Source: Hippopus hippopus (taxonomy: Eukaryota > Mollusca > Bivalvia > Cardiida > Cardiidae). Taken from it: a stretch of DNA of 64,000 bases. Positions 1 to 10,332 of this stretch are shown here, one piece after another. The position numbers and the translations under genes are program-made. The DNA is taken from positions 53,297,619-53,361,618 of the forward strand of contig OX328102.1 in assembly GCA_946811185.2 (NCBI GenBank). Direction: 5' to 3'. Under the pieces are notes generated by a model. That model was not told the origin of the DNA and made no database searches. It saw only the letters and a program-made list of their open reading frames with translations. Numbering within the stretch: the stretch's first letter is position 1; every line of letters begins with the position of its first letter.

Positions 1-115
1 ACAGATTGTCATGCTCAAAATAATTTCCATACTTTTAAATGGTATGATGTAAATAAATGCATTTTAACACAAACATTCTTTACTTTTGGTTGCTATTGGG
101 CCTTTAGCAAAGATT
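1..115 (+). mobile_element. Tc1-like element 3' flank (fragment)
   Basis: This stretch is clearly similar to 59709-59820, which follows a Tc1/mariner transposase remnant. Shared blocks include ACAGATTGTC, AATTTCCATACTTT and TTTACTTTTGGTTGCTA. It is probably the 3' end of a second copy cut by the window edge. Assignment to Tc1 is an inference from position only. Confidence 0.45.
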
Positions 116-191
116 CAAACAATAAAATAAAAGAAGTGTGTAACTGATATACATGTATATAAATAATTTATTCTAAAACGATTCAACAAAC

Positions 192-450
192 GAGCAATGC
201 TCTGTGAACAGGGGGCTTAATACATCTGCAAAAAGTATCAACCAAGGTCAGCCTGCACAGTCTGCCCATAGTCGAACTTATTGCTATTGGTCAATCTTCT
301 GCATGTCCAAGGACCGGTCTAACTCATGATTCATTTGTTTGCTAGACAAAATAGACTATGCTGATGATGTATAGATTACATGTATGTTGACTGGTTTGGT
401 ACAATGTATCATGGAGATACAGTAACCCCCTTTAGCAAGAGCATGGCTCA
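192..450. mobile_element. MITE family G, copy A
   Basis: The ends are imperfect inverted repeats: GAGCAATGCTCTGTGAACAG on the left and AAGAGCATGGCTC on the right. Inside are family hallmarks: GGGGGCTTAATACATCTGC, a GGTCAGCCTGC core and TTGCTATTGGTCAATCTTCTG. It is non-coding and no transposase is visible. At least four other copies or fragments lie in the window. Confidence 0.65.
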
Positions 451-459
451 AATATAAAT

Positions 460-1060
460 GAGTCATGCTCTGGCAAAAGGGGGCTTAATGCATCACCGTG
501 ATGCATGATACCAGCCCAACTCATCACATAATTATGGATCAACAAAAGCTACTTTTTTAAATAACTGACTTAAACATGAGATTGACTGATTGATTGTATG
601 GTGTTTAACGCCATTTTCAACATTATTTCAGTTACATCGCGGCGGCCAGTGCACCTATTCATGCTTTCCTGGACTCTCTTTTACCAGTACTCCGCACAAT
701 TTTCTTTCCAAGCCACTAGCTGCTTTCCCACATAATCATCGTCGAAACAATGGTCAGCGGTGGGAGAGGAATGATTCCTGTCGCAGTGACTATCATCAAT
801 CCACGGAAAGAAATTAGCCGAGCCAGGAGTCGTAGCTAGGGATCGAACCCTGGACCCCGTGTTCTCAGGTCCTGCATGCTACCGATTGAGCTACCGGGGC
901 TCGGCGACTTAATCATGAGGTAGACTGGTTCTTTGACAAACATAAAATTGACCAATAGCGAAAAGTTTCAGCCCAGGTCAGCCTGCGCGCACTGCGCAGG
1001 CTGACCTGGGTCGATACTTTTCGCAGATGCATTAAGTCCCCTTTTCACAGAGCACGGCTC
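460..1060. mobile_element. MITE family G, copy B, split by a SINE
   Basis: The copy starts GAGTCATGCTCTGGCAAAAG and ends at CACAGAGCACGGCTC, so the termini are inverted repeats. Near the right end is a strong hairpin at about 973-1012 (CAGGTCAGCCTGCGCGCACTGCGCAGGCTGACCTG). The middle is interrupted by the SINE at 581-906, so this MITE is older than that SINE. Confidence 0.65.
581..906 (-). mobile_element. tRNA-derived SINE with 13-bp target duplication
   Basis: Read on the minus strand it begins with a tRNA-like head: A-box-like GGTAGCTCAATCGGTAGC and B-box GGTTCGATCCC. A body follows, then the molluscan tail GATGTAACTGAAATAATG...GGCGTTAAACACC. It is flanked by ACTTAAACATGAG (568-580) and ACTTAATCATGAG (907-919), a 13-bp duplication with one mismatch. 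The head does not fold as a functional tRNA. Confidence 0.8.
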
Positions 1061-1251
1061 AATTATATAAGCCACAGATATAATCATCATGTTAGCGTCT
1101 CAAACAATATTGTGTACACGTTTTGGGAATATTACATTTCACATTTGCAGCATTTATTTATTTCAGACATAACAAAAACATGTACTCAGAATATACAGAC
1201 ATAACTCATAATATTTCATTGTAAACTGAAGTAACCATCACTAAATACTGT

Positions 1252-1446
1252 TTAACCTTTTCCCAGATGATAATATTTTAGACCTGTCCAAGTTGAAACC
1301 ATTTTCAGAAAACAAATTCAAGGTGACTTAAACGATTGAAAGGGTAGACGGACATTATTTGAAAAGGCCAAAATGCTAGCCACCAATTTCTTTTTTTAAG
1401 CCTTTTTCCTCAGGGTCACTAGAACACAGGATTGTCTGGTGTTAGT
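1252..1446 (-). mobile_element. TTAA hairpin MITE (degenerate)
   Basis: Arm B is on the left (TTTTAGACCTGTCCAAGTTGAAA) and arm A on the right (CCTCAGGGTCACTAGAACAC). The central palindrome is eroded. Strand here means orientation relative to the arm A-first consensus. Confidence 0.6.
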
Positions 1447-1500
1447 CAAAACATAATAATAGGAAGAAATAATGACCTGCTTTGCTCACTAAATAAAATG

Positions 1501-1750
1501 GTCAATGCTCTGACAAAAACGGGTTTAATGCATCTGCAAAAAGTATTGACACAGGTCCTATGACCTGCTGACCTATGTTGGAACTTTTTGCTATTGGTCG
1601 ATTGTCTGCATTTCAAAGGACAAGTTTACCTCATGAATCAGTCAGTTACTGAACAAAAAAGATTACATGGAATTATACGTATTTAATAACTTGCTTGGTA
1701 TATTGCATCACAAAGATACATTAAACCCCTTTTTGCCAAAGCATGGCTTA
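1501..1750. mobile_element. MITE family G, copy C
   Basis: Left end is TCAATGCTCTGACAAAAACG and right end is TTGCCAAAGCATGGCTTA. It carries the internal TTAATGCATCTGCAAAAAGT and TTTGCTATTGGTCGATTGTC blocks seen in copies A and B. Confidence 0.6.
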
Positions 1751-1868
1751 TTTACTTTTATCATTAAAAAAATCACATCCCATTAGTTAAAGAACAGATA
1801 AAGGGAGTAATATCTTTTAACTTCTTTGTCCAGCTATGTTACTACTGTGGACAATGTATGTCATGATC

Positions 1869-1958
1869 AGGCTGAACAAAAAGTGTGGTATTTGGAACAG
1901 GCTGAACAAAAAGTGTGGTTTTTGGAACAGGCTGAACAAAAAGTGTGGTTTTTGGAAC
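1869..1958. repeat. 30-bp tandem repeat, three units
   Basis: Three near-identical 30-bp units (AGGCTGAACAAAAAGTGTGG plus TATTTGGAAC or TTTTTGGAAC) lie head to tail. Because 30 is divisible by three, two reading frames stay open across the array. No start, splice or homology signal supports coding. Confidence 0.85.
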
Positions 1959-2077
1959 AGTTTATGGAGAAAGTTGTGTTGGTGGAAAACAAAGACAGCT
2001 CCTCTACTGATCTATTTTACCATTTGGAACATTGCTGTTTCGCGAGTTATGTTCAAGGTATTTCCTTCTATAACTCT

Positions 2078-2282
2078 TCAAAAATGGACTCTTCCAAATT
2101 GAAAGCATTTGCAGAAAAAAGAAAAAAAAATAATTGTCACTCAAATAACAGGATTTGTCCCTAAAAGAATAGAAAACATTGTGGGAAAGTGAGAACATGT
2201 TGGTTACTTTTCTCCTTTTCCCATAATGTTTTCGAATGCCTCTTTTACAGTATTTTAAACACAGGATTGTTTGGAAAATAGA
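2078..2282 (-). mobile_element. TTAA hairpin MITE, 3' of WASHC1
   Basis: Arm B (CTCTTCCAAATTGAAAGCAT) is on the left, then AGAAAACATTGTGGGAAAG, TTCTCCTTTTCCCATAATG, and arm A remnants ending AGGATTGTTTGG. It ends about 130 bp beyond the WASHC1 stop codon and may lie in its 3' UTR. Confidence 0.7.
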
Positions 2283-2411
2283 TAAAAGGGGCAAATAAAT
2301 CCTGAAGTGTAGAAAGATAGCTTTGCCAGTTTAGTTCTACTAATGAACAAAAATACAAGATATTATTATAACACATAAGGGCCCTTTAACAGTTATTCAG
2401 GAATTTTTTCC

Positions 2412-3112
2412 CTACTCCCAGTCATCTTCATCTGCTTCCTCTACTATGGCCTCTGACTTTCGGGGTGGAGGAATCATGGAGGAGATTTTATCCATTGCGG
2501 ATCCTCCGCCTCCAACTCCTCCCCCTTCACTCTTCTCTCCGCCCCCATCACCAGACTTATTGGCTCCAGATATACCTTTTCTTCTCATTGAAAGTTTGGC
2601 AAACAAATCTCCCATCAAATCTCCTCCTCCTCCCCCGCCTCCACTTTTACTGGTTTTCTCCTCCTTCTCCTTCTTCTCTTTTTTCCTTTCCTCCTTGGTC
2701 CTCTTTAATTTGGCTTTACCTGCTCCACCTGCTTTACGTATGGCATCCATTAAACTTGCTCTGCCACCACTACTGACCTCTGGTGGGGCACCTTCTGGAG
2801 CTGGTGGGGGTGGACCAGCTTCAGGGGGTGGAGGAGGAGGAGGGGGAGGAGCTCCACCTTCTGATGGAGGTGGTGGAGGAGGTGGGGGTGGGGCACTTGG
2901 TGGTGGAGGGGGCGGAGCTTCAGAAGGACCTGGAGGTGGTGGAGGAGGTGGACCAGGGGGGCCTGGTGGAGCACCTCCATCTGATGTTGGACCACTGGGT
3001 AACTGATCTGGCTCTGAGAGCACTGAGGGGAGTTCTGGAATGTTACTCCCCATTACAGATGGAGCTATTGAAGAATCGAGGTCTGCACTGTATGCAACAT
3101 CATCTGCCACCC
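2412..3112 (-). CDS. WASHC1: WASHC1 coding exon 3 (proline-rich region and VCA)
   Basis: The exon opens after acceptor TTTCCAG at 3113-3119 and runs to TAG at 2412-2414. It encodes GVADDVAYSADL, the poly-proline tract, a lysine-rich linker, a run of seven glycines and the VCA module. The very high proline/glycine content makes other frames look open; they are shadows. Confidence 0.95.
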
Positions 3113-5822
3113 CTGGAAACACATCAAATTTCAAGATGTTAACCCTTTACCCAAGGACAAAATTTCTGACTCATCCAAGCTGAATGTTTTTGAAGACTGC
3201 ATATGAAATAGAGCTGTACTGATGAGATTTTGCTGTGAAAGAGTAGAAAACATTTTTGGGAAAAGAAGTAAATGCTGGCCACCACTTTTTTCTCCTTTTT
3301 CTACTATGCTTTTTCCAGGGTCAGTAAAACCCATGATTGTTTAGTTATGGGTTCATTGTAATCTAACAATGATCCTAACTGGTTATTTTGATTTTATTTC
3401 AACAATCACCCAATAATTCAAACATTTAATGCCTGTGCAGAAGTTATATTCTACAAACATCAAAAGGAGGAGAGCAATTGCTTGTAACAAGGAGGCAACT
3501 GTCCCTTTCACCAACATTTTTTTTCCACGTTATCCCAAGGAAACATTTTCTCCTTCTCTACACTTGTACTATTTAGTGCCGTGTCTAAAAGTAGCCTGTT
3601 AACAAATTGACAGATTTTTTTTACCCTTCCATGTGAAAATCAAATGTGGTACAATAATTTCTATCTTTGAGAGGATATAAAACATTATGGGAAAAGGAGA
3701 AAATGCTGGTTACAACAATTTTTTCCTTTTCTCACAATGTTTTAAAAAGCCTTTTTCTTCAGGATCATTAAAACTCATGATTGTGTGGTAAAGGGTTAAG
3801 TCTTTACCAGGCAAAAAGAAACTTAGACTTAACCAAATGGAAAGTATTTGCAGATGACCAATGTGTTTAAAGGGTAGGATTTGTCTTAAAATGAGTAGAA
3901 AACATTGTGGATAGAGGAGAAAATACTCTTCTCTTTTTCCAAGAATGTTTCACAAGTCTCCTACCTTAGGGTTACAAAAACTTTAGATTGTTTAATGAAG
4001 GACATAAAGCTGTCCCTTTAGTGTTCAATTTCATATGTGTATAGTAAGTGGTATGTAGAAAATTTCTGACTTTTGCAAGCCAGGTAAAGAAAGTAAAATA
4101 TGTTACCTAAAAGATTAGGTAGAGCTATAGGCACATCTAGTTCAGGTACCTCTCCTATACCAGGTACGTAGAAATAGTTTTCTGTTTGCTGGCGTTCCAG
4201 TTCCTCGCTAGTTTTTATCGTATTTGGAGCCTCTGCCATACCAGCATCCTCCTCTTCTAGAGCTGTGCGAGTTTTGCTCTTAACTCCCAAAGGATCAAAC
4301 ATGACATACTTGCGGTACCTATAGAAAATGAAGTATTTCTATGCAGTATGATGTTAAACTCTTAACTAATAACCCAATATTTCATTAACTTTTTTTTTCT
4401 TTTCCAAAAATCCAAACATTTGAACCACACTCTGTTTGTCTTCTGCTGCAAATACTGTCGATGTAGACAAGTCTAGAGTTTTGTTGTCTGATAAAGACTT
4501 AACCCTTTACCACACAACCCCAACTTTTAATGACCCTGAAAAAAAAAAAGCTCATGAAAACATTGTGGGAAACAGAGAAAATGCTGCTTTTCAGCATTTT
4601 CTCCATTTCCTACAATGTTTTCTACCCTTCCAAAATCAATTTCTATATTTGGGTCACATTTGTCTAGCTGTCTGCAAAAGCTTTCAATTTGGACTGGTCT
4701 AAAATTTTATCGTATAGTAAAGAATTTTAACAACAACAACAACAACAAAATGGTGAAAAAAATCTGAAATATCTGGCAGGGCTTATCCTTTCCTTACTCT
4801 GAAGTGCACTTAAAGCTATAAAAAGTAATTTCTAGAAATGTTGTCATACAAAGGAGGAAAAGAAATGATTAATTCTAAAAGCCAAAATTTTGTCAGTACA
4901 TCTGTGTATATTAGCAATGCAATGTGAGACAGTTGTAGACAGTTGTAGAGTTTTGTGACAATGTCTATGAAAGACAACACTACTTTCTTTGGGGCATGAA
5001 CTTGTTTTTACTAGATGTTTTACCATATACTTTTTATGCAGCTTCAATCAAGCATCATTTGAGCTGCCTTTTTCATAAAAAGGTAACCATATAGAAGTAT
5101 TTGATCCACAGTTGAAGGATTTTTTAGACATTCTGTGAATAAATGGAACTTGGAAAAAACAAATGCTTGGCATAAACCACAGTGTTCACCTTTTCAATAA
5201 CTGTTTACCTGAGGCCCTGCAGAGCATAAAAAGTCATCCATGCAGGAATGGATAAAAATAAAAATCTTGTATAGTATGGTCATACAGCAGGATGAAGATC
5301 AACTTACGGGTTTTCTGTTGTGTTAAACAGCAACAAGGAACTGACAGAAGGAATAGTCTTCGGCAAACCACCGAGACCTTCCCCTTTAGTCCCATCTGAT
5401 TTCTTCTTATTATTTTGTTTGACACTGTAGTATTGAAGTTTGTCTCTGAGAACATTATCATCAACAGTTCTATGTCTAGATTGCACATGGTAATTAGGCC
5501 GCTTCACACTTTTTATACTGCCACCAGGGAACACAGTTTGGTAAATGTCAAGGTATTCTTGGGCTGGATATTTTGATGTTGCAAACACTTTAGTAGCCTT
5601 CTTACTGCCTTTGATTTTGTCAATCCTTGCCTGTGAGTTATTTACATGTTCATTTAACTTCTGAAGACGAGCTTTGTTGTCTTCAACTTTAGAATGAATT
5701 CTTGCAAAGACTTCATTGGCGATTTTGTCCAAGTATTCCAGTGAGTCTACTATCTGATGTACAGTCTCACCCCGGCGTAAATCAGGTGATACCCCAGGAG
5801 CATTGAACGGTTGACTGTTCAT
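2412..5822 (-). CDS. WASHC1: WASH complex subunit 1 (complete, three coding exons)
   Basis: This is the nucleation-promoting factor of the WASH complex, which activates Arp2/3 on endosomes for cargo sorting and tubule fission. Coding exons are 5308-5822, 4107-4318 and 2412-3112. They join through GT-AG junctions (phases 2 and 1) to 1428 nt, i.e. 475 aa; human WASHC1 is about 465 aa. The N-terminal WASH homology domain contains DLRRGETVHQIVDSLEYL and KIKGSKKATKVF. Further on come SSLLLFNTTEN, the NYFYVPG block, a long poly-proline region, then a VCA tail: WH2 helix GRASLMDAIRKAGGAGKAKL, connector LMGDLFAKLSMRRKGISG and acidic end EEADEDDWE with the near-terminal Trp. The ATG at 5820-5822 is chosen; upstream in-frame codons lack another ATG. 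The introns hold four TTAA hairpin MITEs. Confidence 0.95.
3139..3353 (-). mobile_element. TTAA hairpin MITE in WASHC1 intron 2
   Basis: It starts TTAACCCTTTACCCAAGGAC, has arm B then GTAGAAAACATTTTTGGGAA, and ends with arm A (AGGGTCAGTAAAACCC, GATTGTTTAG). The right TTAA is mutated. It starts about 27 bp inside the intron from the exon 3 acceptor. Confidence 0.7.
3354..3598. other. WASHC1 intron 2, no recognisable element
   Basis: AT-rich intronic sequence between two MITEs. I see no gene, repeat or structured element. Confidence 0.5.
3599..3799 (-). mobile_element. TTAA hairpin MITE, fused pair, left copy
   Basis: Bounded by TTAA at 3599-3602 and 3796-3799. The core reads CATTATGGGAAAAGGAGAAA, and the right end GTGTGGTAAAGGGTTAA is intact. 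Its right TTAA is also the left TTAA of the next copy. Confidence 0.75.
3796..4000 (-). mobile_element. TTAA hairpin MITE, fused pair, right copy
   Basis: It starts at the shared TTAA followed by GTCTTTACCAGG, with arm B AACCAAATGGAAAGTATTTG, core CATTGTGGATAGAGGAGAAA and arm A CCTTAGGGTTAC. The right end is decayed (GATTGTTTAATG). Confidence 0.7.
4107..4318 (-). CDS. WASHC1: WASHC1 coding exon 2
   Basis: Acceptor TTTCTATAG precedes 4318 and the donor after 4107 is GTAACA. It encodes YRKYVMFDPLG, an acidic stretch with LEEEDAGMAEAPN, and ENYFYVPGIGEVPELDVP, matching the conserved middle of WASH proteins. Confidence 0.93.
4499..4730 (+). mobile_element. TTAA hairpin MITE in WASHC1 intron 1
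   Basis: It starts TTAACCCTTTACCACACAAC with arm A TTTTAATGACCCTGAAAA, then GAAAACATTGTGGGAAACAG, a mirrored half, and arm B CTTTCAATTTGGACTGGTCT. The right end is AGTAAAGAATTTTAA. Confidence 0.8.
4731..5307. other. WASHC1 intron 1, remainder
   Basis: Intronic sequence with a short (AAC)n run at about 4729-4747. I see nothing else in it. Confidence 0.5.
5308..5822 (-). CDS. WASHC1: WASHC1 coding exon 1 (WASH homology domain)
   Basis: Runs from ATG (5820-5822) to a strong GTAAGT donor after 5308. It encodes the N-terminal WAHD with DLRRGETVHQ, the helical EVFARIHSKVEDNKARLQKL, the invariant KIKGSKK and the EGLGGLP...SSVSSLLLFNTTEN block that ends the domain. Confidence 0.94.
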
Positions 5823-5847
5823 TATTGTCACTTAGTCCCCTGTTTGA

Positions 5848-5866
5848 CCTGTAATGATATATGGGT
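5848..5866 (-). other. probable 3' splice site of a WASHC1 5'-UTR intron
   Basis: On the minus strand ATATATCATTACAG precedes position 5848, 26 nt upstream of the ATG. A good acceptor here with no in-frame ATG further up suggests the 5' UTR is spliced, with its first exon further right. I could not locate that exon or the promoter. Confidence 0.4.
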
Positions 5867-6144
5867 AATTATTTTTTCAGTGACCTAAAACAGTAACTAA
5901 TGAAGAACTCACAAATAATGACAGAAAAAGAAATTTTTTTTTGGCTGGATTACATGTAATAATCAGCATTGTGTCCAAAAGAATTAAATATTGTTACTTT
6001 GGGTGATATTTTTGAGTTGAAAATCTGATTCATTTTGCCCCTAGATTTCTTGCAGAACGTGACAGTAGAACCAGTAAGGGGATTGAATACTCTGACTAAA
6101 TAGGAGCCACACTTTGGCAGAAGTGGGTTATACATATTTCCGAG

Positions 6145-6340
6145 ATGCATTACACAAAGGGAGTTATCTAATCATAATGAGTTCATAGAACCCCTTTTGT
6201 GTAAAATCCGACTGAATCATTGGGCAGGCTGGTCCCTTGACAGGCAGAAACCAATAGCAAAAAGTTTTCAGTCAAGTCTATACCTACAGGAACTGTGCAA
6301 GCTGATCTGAATCATTGTTTATGCAGATGCATTAAATAGA
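6145..6340. mobile_element. MITE family G, partial copy
   Basis: It contains CAGGCAGAAACCAATAGCAA, AAAAGTTTTCAGTCAAG, GTGCAAGCTGATCTGAATCA and TATGCAGATGCATTAA, in the same order as the right half of copy B. The left half is missing or rearranged. Confidence 0.5.
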
Positions 6341-6490
6341 GGATCTTACATGAGTGTTTATGTATTATCACTTTTTATCAAACGAGTTGACTAAAATTGT
6401 ATGACCTGAGCCTTGGCAAGCATCAAATACATTTTAGTCAACCAGTTTGATAAAAATGATAATACATAAACATGAATATAAGATTCTATT
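6335..6490. mobile_element. palindromic (foldback) MITE
   Basis: Left and right arms of about 55 bp are inverted copies: GTTTATGTATTATCA...TATCAAACGAGTTGACTAAAA on the left and the complement of TTTTAGTCAACCAGTTTGATA on the right. They are separated by a short loop around 6400-6425. No coding sequence. Confidence 0.75.
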
Positions 6491-7164
6491 TATTACATAT
6501 ATCATCACCTTTTGCCTATATACTGTTCATGGGTCCATGTTTGCAGAGGTAGTTCAGTTTCAAATGTGTAAATACATAAGTAGATAGCTCCATGACATTT
6601 ACATCGAAAGAAGAATAAAACAGTCTCTAGAAGGGGTAATTGCAACTTATTCTGCAATTTTGTTGTTTTTAAAAAGTTTAGCTGCATTTCTTGCTTTTTA
6701 TTAAACATGAAAATAAAAAACTGTCCACGCGCATACGCCTTTGCAACATTGATATCATTTTTCCGTGAAACGGCATAGTAGTACAATTTCCGACATTTTC
6801 TGTGGTTGGTTTCTCAAACTTCATGTGCTCATGACTGAAAACTGATCAGAACTAGGACCCAAAAAAACAGTATTTCACTAGTGTATTATCAAAAATAAGT
6901 CATGGGTTTAATACACTGCTGGGTGAGGTTTTATGTGATAAAAACCCCTTCTGACAGTGCGTGGCTCATATGTAGTCGTATTGGCAATTATGCATGTAGC
7001 ACCCTATACATTCATTAGGTCTTTTGTACCCGATATCAAACAAATACTTGACCCAATATCTATTGTAACTATGGCAGACAGGAGGGCTACAATAATCAAA
7101 GCTATAACGAATTTAATGTAGATCTAAAGCTCAGCATACAAACCGCTTTGAAGGCGAAAGGAAA
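6491..7164. other. intergenic, only a MITE-G end visible
   Basis: I see no gene. The stretch around 6940-6972 (AAAACCCCTTCTGACAGTGC, GTGGCTCAT) looks like a lone family G terminus. Confidence 0.4.
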
Positions 7165-7366
7165 GTTTGCCAAATACAAGAATTTTGACAGTTTATAAAT
7201 TATATGAGGTTCTTCACTAGACATTAAAATTATAAAATCCTGCATGGTTCTATGGTTTGAAATTAAGTTTCCAATAATATTTCTTCTTAAGTCATTATAA
7301 GCCTCGCATTCAATCAAAAAATGAAATTCTGTTTCTACAATGTGAAGATCATTTGAAAGACAAAAG
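7165..7366 (-). mobile_element. 202-bp internal LINE fragment, identical to 11501-11702
   Basis: By eye this is a base-for-base match to 11501-11702, the 3' part of the LINE ORF2 (peptide LIECEAYNDLRRNIIGNL). It has neither the element's 3' UTR nor its tail, so it is not an ordinary 5'-truncated insertion. Confidence 0.85.
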
Positions 7367-7737
7367 GGTTAGGCAAAAGTGAGCATAATAACTGAGACTT
7401 GTGATAAGTGAGAGTTGCTATATAAATTATTAAAGTATATAATTGATTATGATTATTTTTCCAACCTGAATATTTTGTCTGACGTGACACAGTAAGTCTG
7501 AGAGAGCAAAATAATTAGAATATGTTGCTTTACAAATACTGAAAAAATACCTCACAAATGACATTCAATTTCGATTTATTTCATGATCATATGATTGCAA
7601 GACATCCGCCCCTCATAAGTCACGAAATCTGATGACAATTCTGTAGGAGAAAAAAAAGGTTGAGCAATAAGTGTTCTGTAGTAGTTTGATTACATGTATT
7701 TTTTCGAACGAACTCTCTGTGCTTAATAGTTTGCTGG

Positions 7738-8360
7738 GCGCTATGTTAGCATATTTTTGCCATGAGATACGAGATAACTATCGGAATAATTTAAGAAAAC
7801 TATCGCGATGAATCAAAGTTTCCTGGAAATTTTATCTGGATTTCTCATTAGTGCACAAAGCTGACATTCGCATAAAATTATCGCGATAGTTCTACCCGTT
7901 TCTCGATACAGATCTATGAATAGGAAATTCACCATGGATGAACTCGGAAGTTTTTGACTGTACAAGATAGCGGTAAGAATTCAAATTATTTACAATTATA
8001 GCTTTTTTGGTAAATTTTGGCTACACTAGAAATGAACAGACTCAAAGTCTGTTAAACACAAAGACTACCCGGAATGCCTCTTACGAACGATTATAAAACC
8101 ATAAAGGGAAAAGGAGAATTCATGTGCATGTACTTCTATAATCTGGTTTTTTCCATAATTTTTCCGAAAACGTATCTATTTATTGATAACGTGAATGTCA
8201 GTTGTGGGCACAATTGCAAAGAAAAACCGTGATAAACGTAAGAATTGTCGCGATATTTTTATTGCGAAACTTTTTATTATCTAGATAATATTTCCAGGAA
8301 AGTTTGTTTTATCGCGATAGTTTTCTTTAATCATCGCAACAGTTATCTCGTAAAAGAATA
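7738..8360. mobile_element. solo copy of the TCGCGATA TIR element
   Basis: Ends resemble the element at 9564-17678: GCATATTTTTGCCATGAGAT, ACGAGATAACTATCGG on the left and the inverted CGCAACAGTTATCTCGTA on the right. The internal blocks GGATGAACTCGG and GAATGTCAGTTGTGGGCAC are shared. Its ~620 bp equals the summed flanks (253 + 364 bp) of the interrupted copy. It contains several TCGCGATA motifs and no ORF of note. Confidence 0.75.
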
Positions 8361-8576
8361 ACTCACGGGGTGGGCAGTTCAGATCTTTATGATCATACTG
8401 ATCAAACTGAAATGGCTTAAATAGAAAGGCAATGATTTGCAAACTGTCGATAAACAGGGGAGAAAGTCACTATGATGGGAGAAAAAAAATGTTTTCAACA
8501 TTATCTCCTTGAAGTGATACGTATAGCTTCTTTCGGTTAAAGTTAAGTTTCACATACCACGCTTGTGGTAATGTCA

Positions 8577-8714
<138 letters not shown>

Positions 8715-8777
8715 GACACTACAAATAGTATTTTCAACGTGCCAACCGGTTTCGCTTTCGCTCATCAGGGCAACGTT

Positions 8778-8804
8778 ATCTCTCTCTCTCTCTCTCTCTC
8801 TCTC
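8778..8804. repeat. (TC)n microsatellite
   Basis: About 13 TC units, 70 bp from the (GA)n tract and complementary to it, so the two could pair as a hairpin. Confidence 0.9.
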
Positions 8805-9174
8805 AATATATTTGGGGTCAAATTGACGTCACACGTGTGTCACCAACCATTCCTAAGAGCATTCTTGGTCTTATTCTCCATGATTTTCTAAATTTGAATG
8901 TAACACAAATCCTGATTGCCTCAACCAAGAGTAAACAGAGTTCTCAATTGCAGATCAACGATTGGTACTGATAACAAATGAATTAAAGTCTTAGTAAAAT
9001 CCAAATGTAAAAAGGCCTGTTTATAAAATAAAAGTAGATTTCATTTTTACCATGTAAAAAATATGGCGATTATTATGACTTACACGATATGTAGAGGTGC
9101 AGTTTGTAAAAGGAAAAAGAATTTTGAAACTAGAACAGTTCCTACCATGCCGCATTACCTGGCTGTTTGTTTAC

Positions 9175-9330
9175 ATCAATGATCACCGACGATTAGCCGA
9201 TTTTTCGTCGTAAATCTCCGCACACTCGTCACAACTCGGCCGATTCTGTACCTACATCACCCGAGGTATGCCGAATGATCTCCGCAGTGACGTGATAGTG
9301 ACGTAAACACCACGCGATCATTCAAGGCGT
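9175..9330. repeat. dispersed repeat, pair of 28050-28200
   Basis: Shares ACTCGTCACAACTCGGCCGA exactly with 28063-28082, then diverged blocks (TGCCGAATGAT vs TGCCGAATAAT, ACCACGCGATCATTC vs ATCACGCGATTCGC). Likely two old copies of one unnamed element. Confidence 0.5.
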
Positions 9331-9383
9331 CGAAACAAACCCTTCATTCACTTGATCGTTTAGTCCCCATTCTAGGCTTGAAA

Positions 9384-9483
9384 AACGTAAGTTTATCGAC
9401 ATTGTAAACAAAACGACGACACAGGCTGATAATCGCTTATTCATTTATCAATACAGGAAGAGTTTACAACATCTAAATAAGAA
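9384..9483 (+). repeat. outer ~100-bp inverted repeat, left arm
   Basis: The reverse complement occurs at 18174-18273 with few differences (shared CTGATAATCGCTTATTCATT). The pair flanks the whole nested insertion, so it may be the TIRs of a still older element. Confidence 0.7.
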
Positions 9484-10276
9484 AACAGGTTCAGAATGAG
9501 CAATCTTACTCTCCGATGACATACTATTGGAAGTGTAAACAGTAGTCCTTTGTAGCACTAATGTATGGTGGCATATTTCTGCCACGAGGTACGAGATAGC
9601 TATCATGATAATTTTAGTAAACTATCGCGATAAATTAAAAGTTTCCTGGAAATCTTATCAAGAAAGTGAAAAGTTTCTTGATAAAAGTATCACGATAAAC
9701 TAATATTTTATCGCAAAATTTCTCAACCGTGCTCGAAGCTGACATGCGAGATAAAACTATTGTGATATCTATAAATAGAAAATGCATCATTTGGATGAAC
9801 TCGGTGGTTTTGACTTAAAGGGCAACTACAGCCAAAATCTCATTTTGGATATATGAATCCTTTAATGAAAACAATCTTAAAATTGAAAACCGTATTTCAA
9901 TGTTATAAGCGAAAATGTGGTTGCACACCTGTGCGAGTTTGTGAAATCTGCAATAAACCGGATGTGACGCCACACTTATTTCGGCTTCTGTGTACTATTA
10001 ATTTGCTCTGATACTGACTTTTTTTCTCACAGCCTTATCTTCCCTCATGTCGGGAGACGACTGTCGTATGCCGGGTGCCGAGTTTAAGCACTATTTCGAG
10101 CCAGGAGATGACTATTTATTCGCCAGTTCGCTGTCTGTCTGTCTGAACCGAATGACGTGGCTTAATATCAGATTTACCATTAATCCTCAACAGGTTAAAT
10201 AAACCTTCATGCCGATTGCAAAATTTCGAATAGTGCTAGTTTTTGGAGATACAAAAATAGATATCTCCGTATTGGA

Positions 10277-10332
10277 CACTGTACATAAGATCAGATTGCA
10301 CGTTCTGTGCAGTCTGATCTTAATATACACTG
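10277..10332. mobile_element. GATCAGACTGCAC palindromic mini-MITE
   Basis: A ~55-bp hairpin: CACTGTACATAAGATCAGAT facing CTGATCTTAATATACACTG. Related hairpins lie at 24837-24892, 49746-49802 and 61986-62037, with partial ones at 16606, 54805 and 58340. Confidence 0.6.

Noticed and set aside
1826..2164. Possible repeat protein with EQAEQKVWFLEQ units
   Set aside because: The units come from a 30-bp tandem repeat open in two frames, the ORF runs into a MITE, and there is no splice or family support.
2446..3006. Long Pro/Gly-rich ORF on the plus strand
   Set aside because: It is the antisense shadow of the WASHC1 poly-proline exon; low complexity keeps several frames open.
5829..5831. GTG as WASHC1 start
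   Set aside because: An ATG lies three codons downstream at 5820-5822; eukaryotic initiation makes GTG unlikely.
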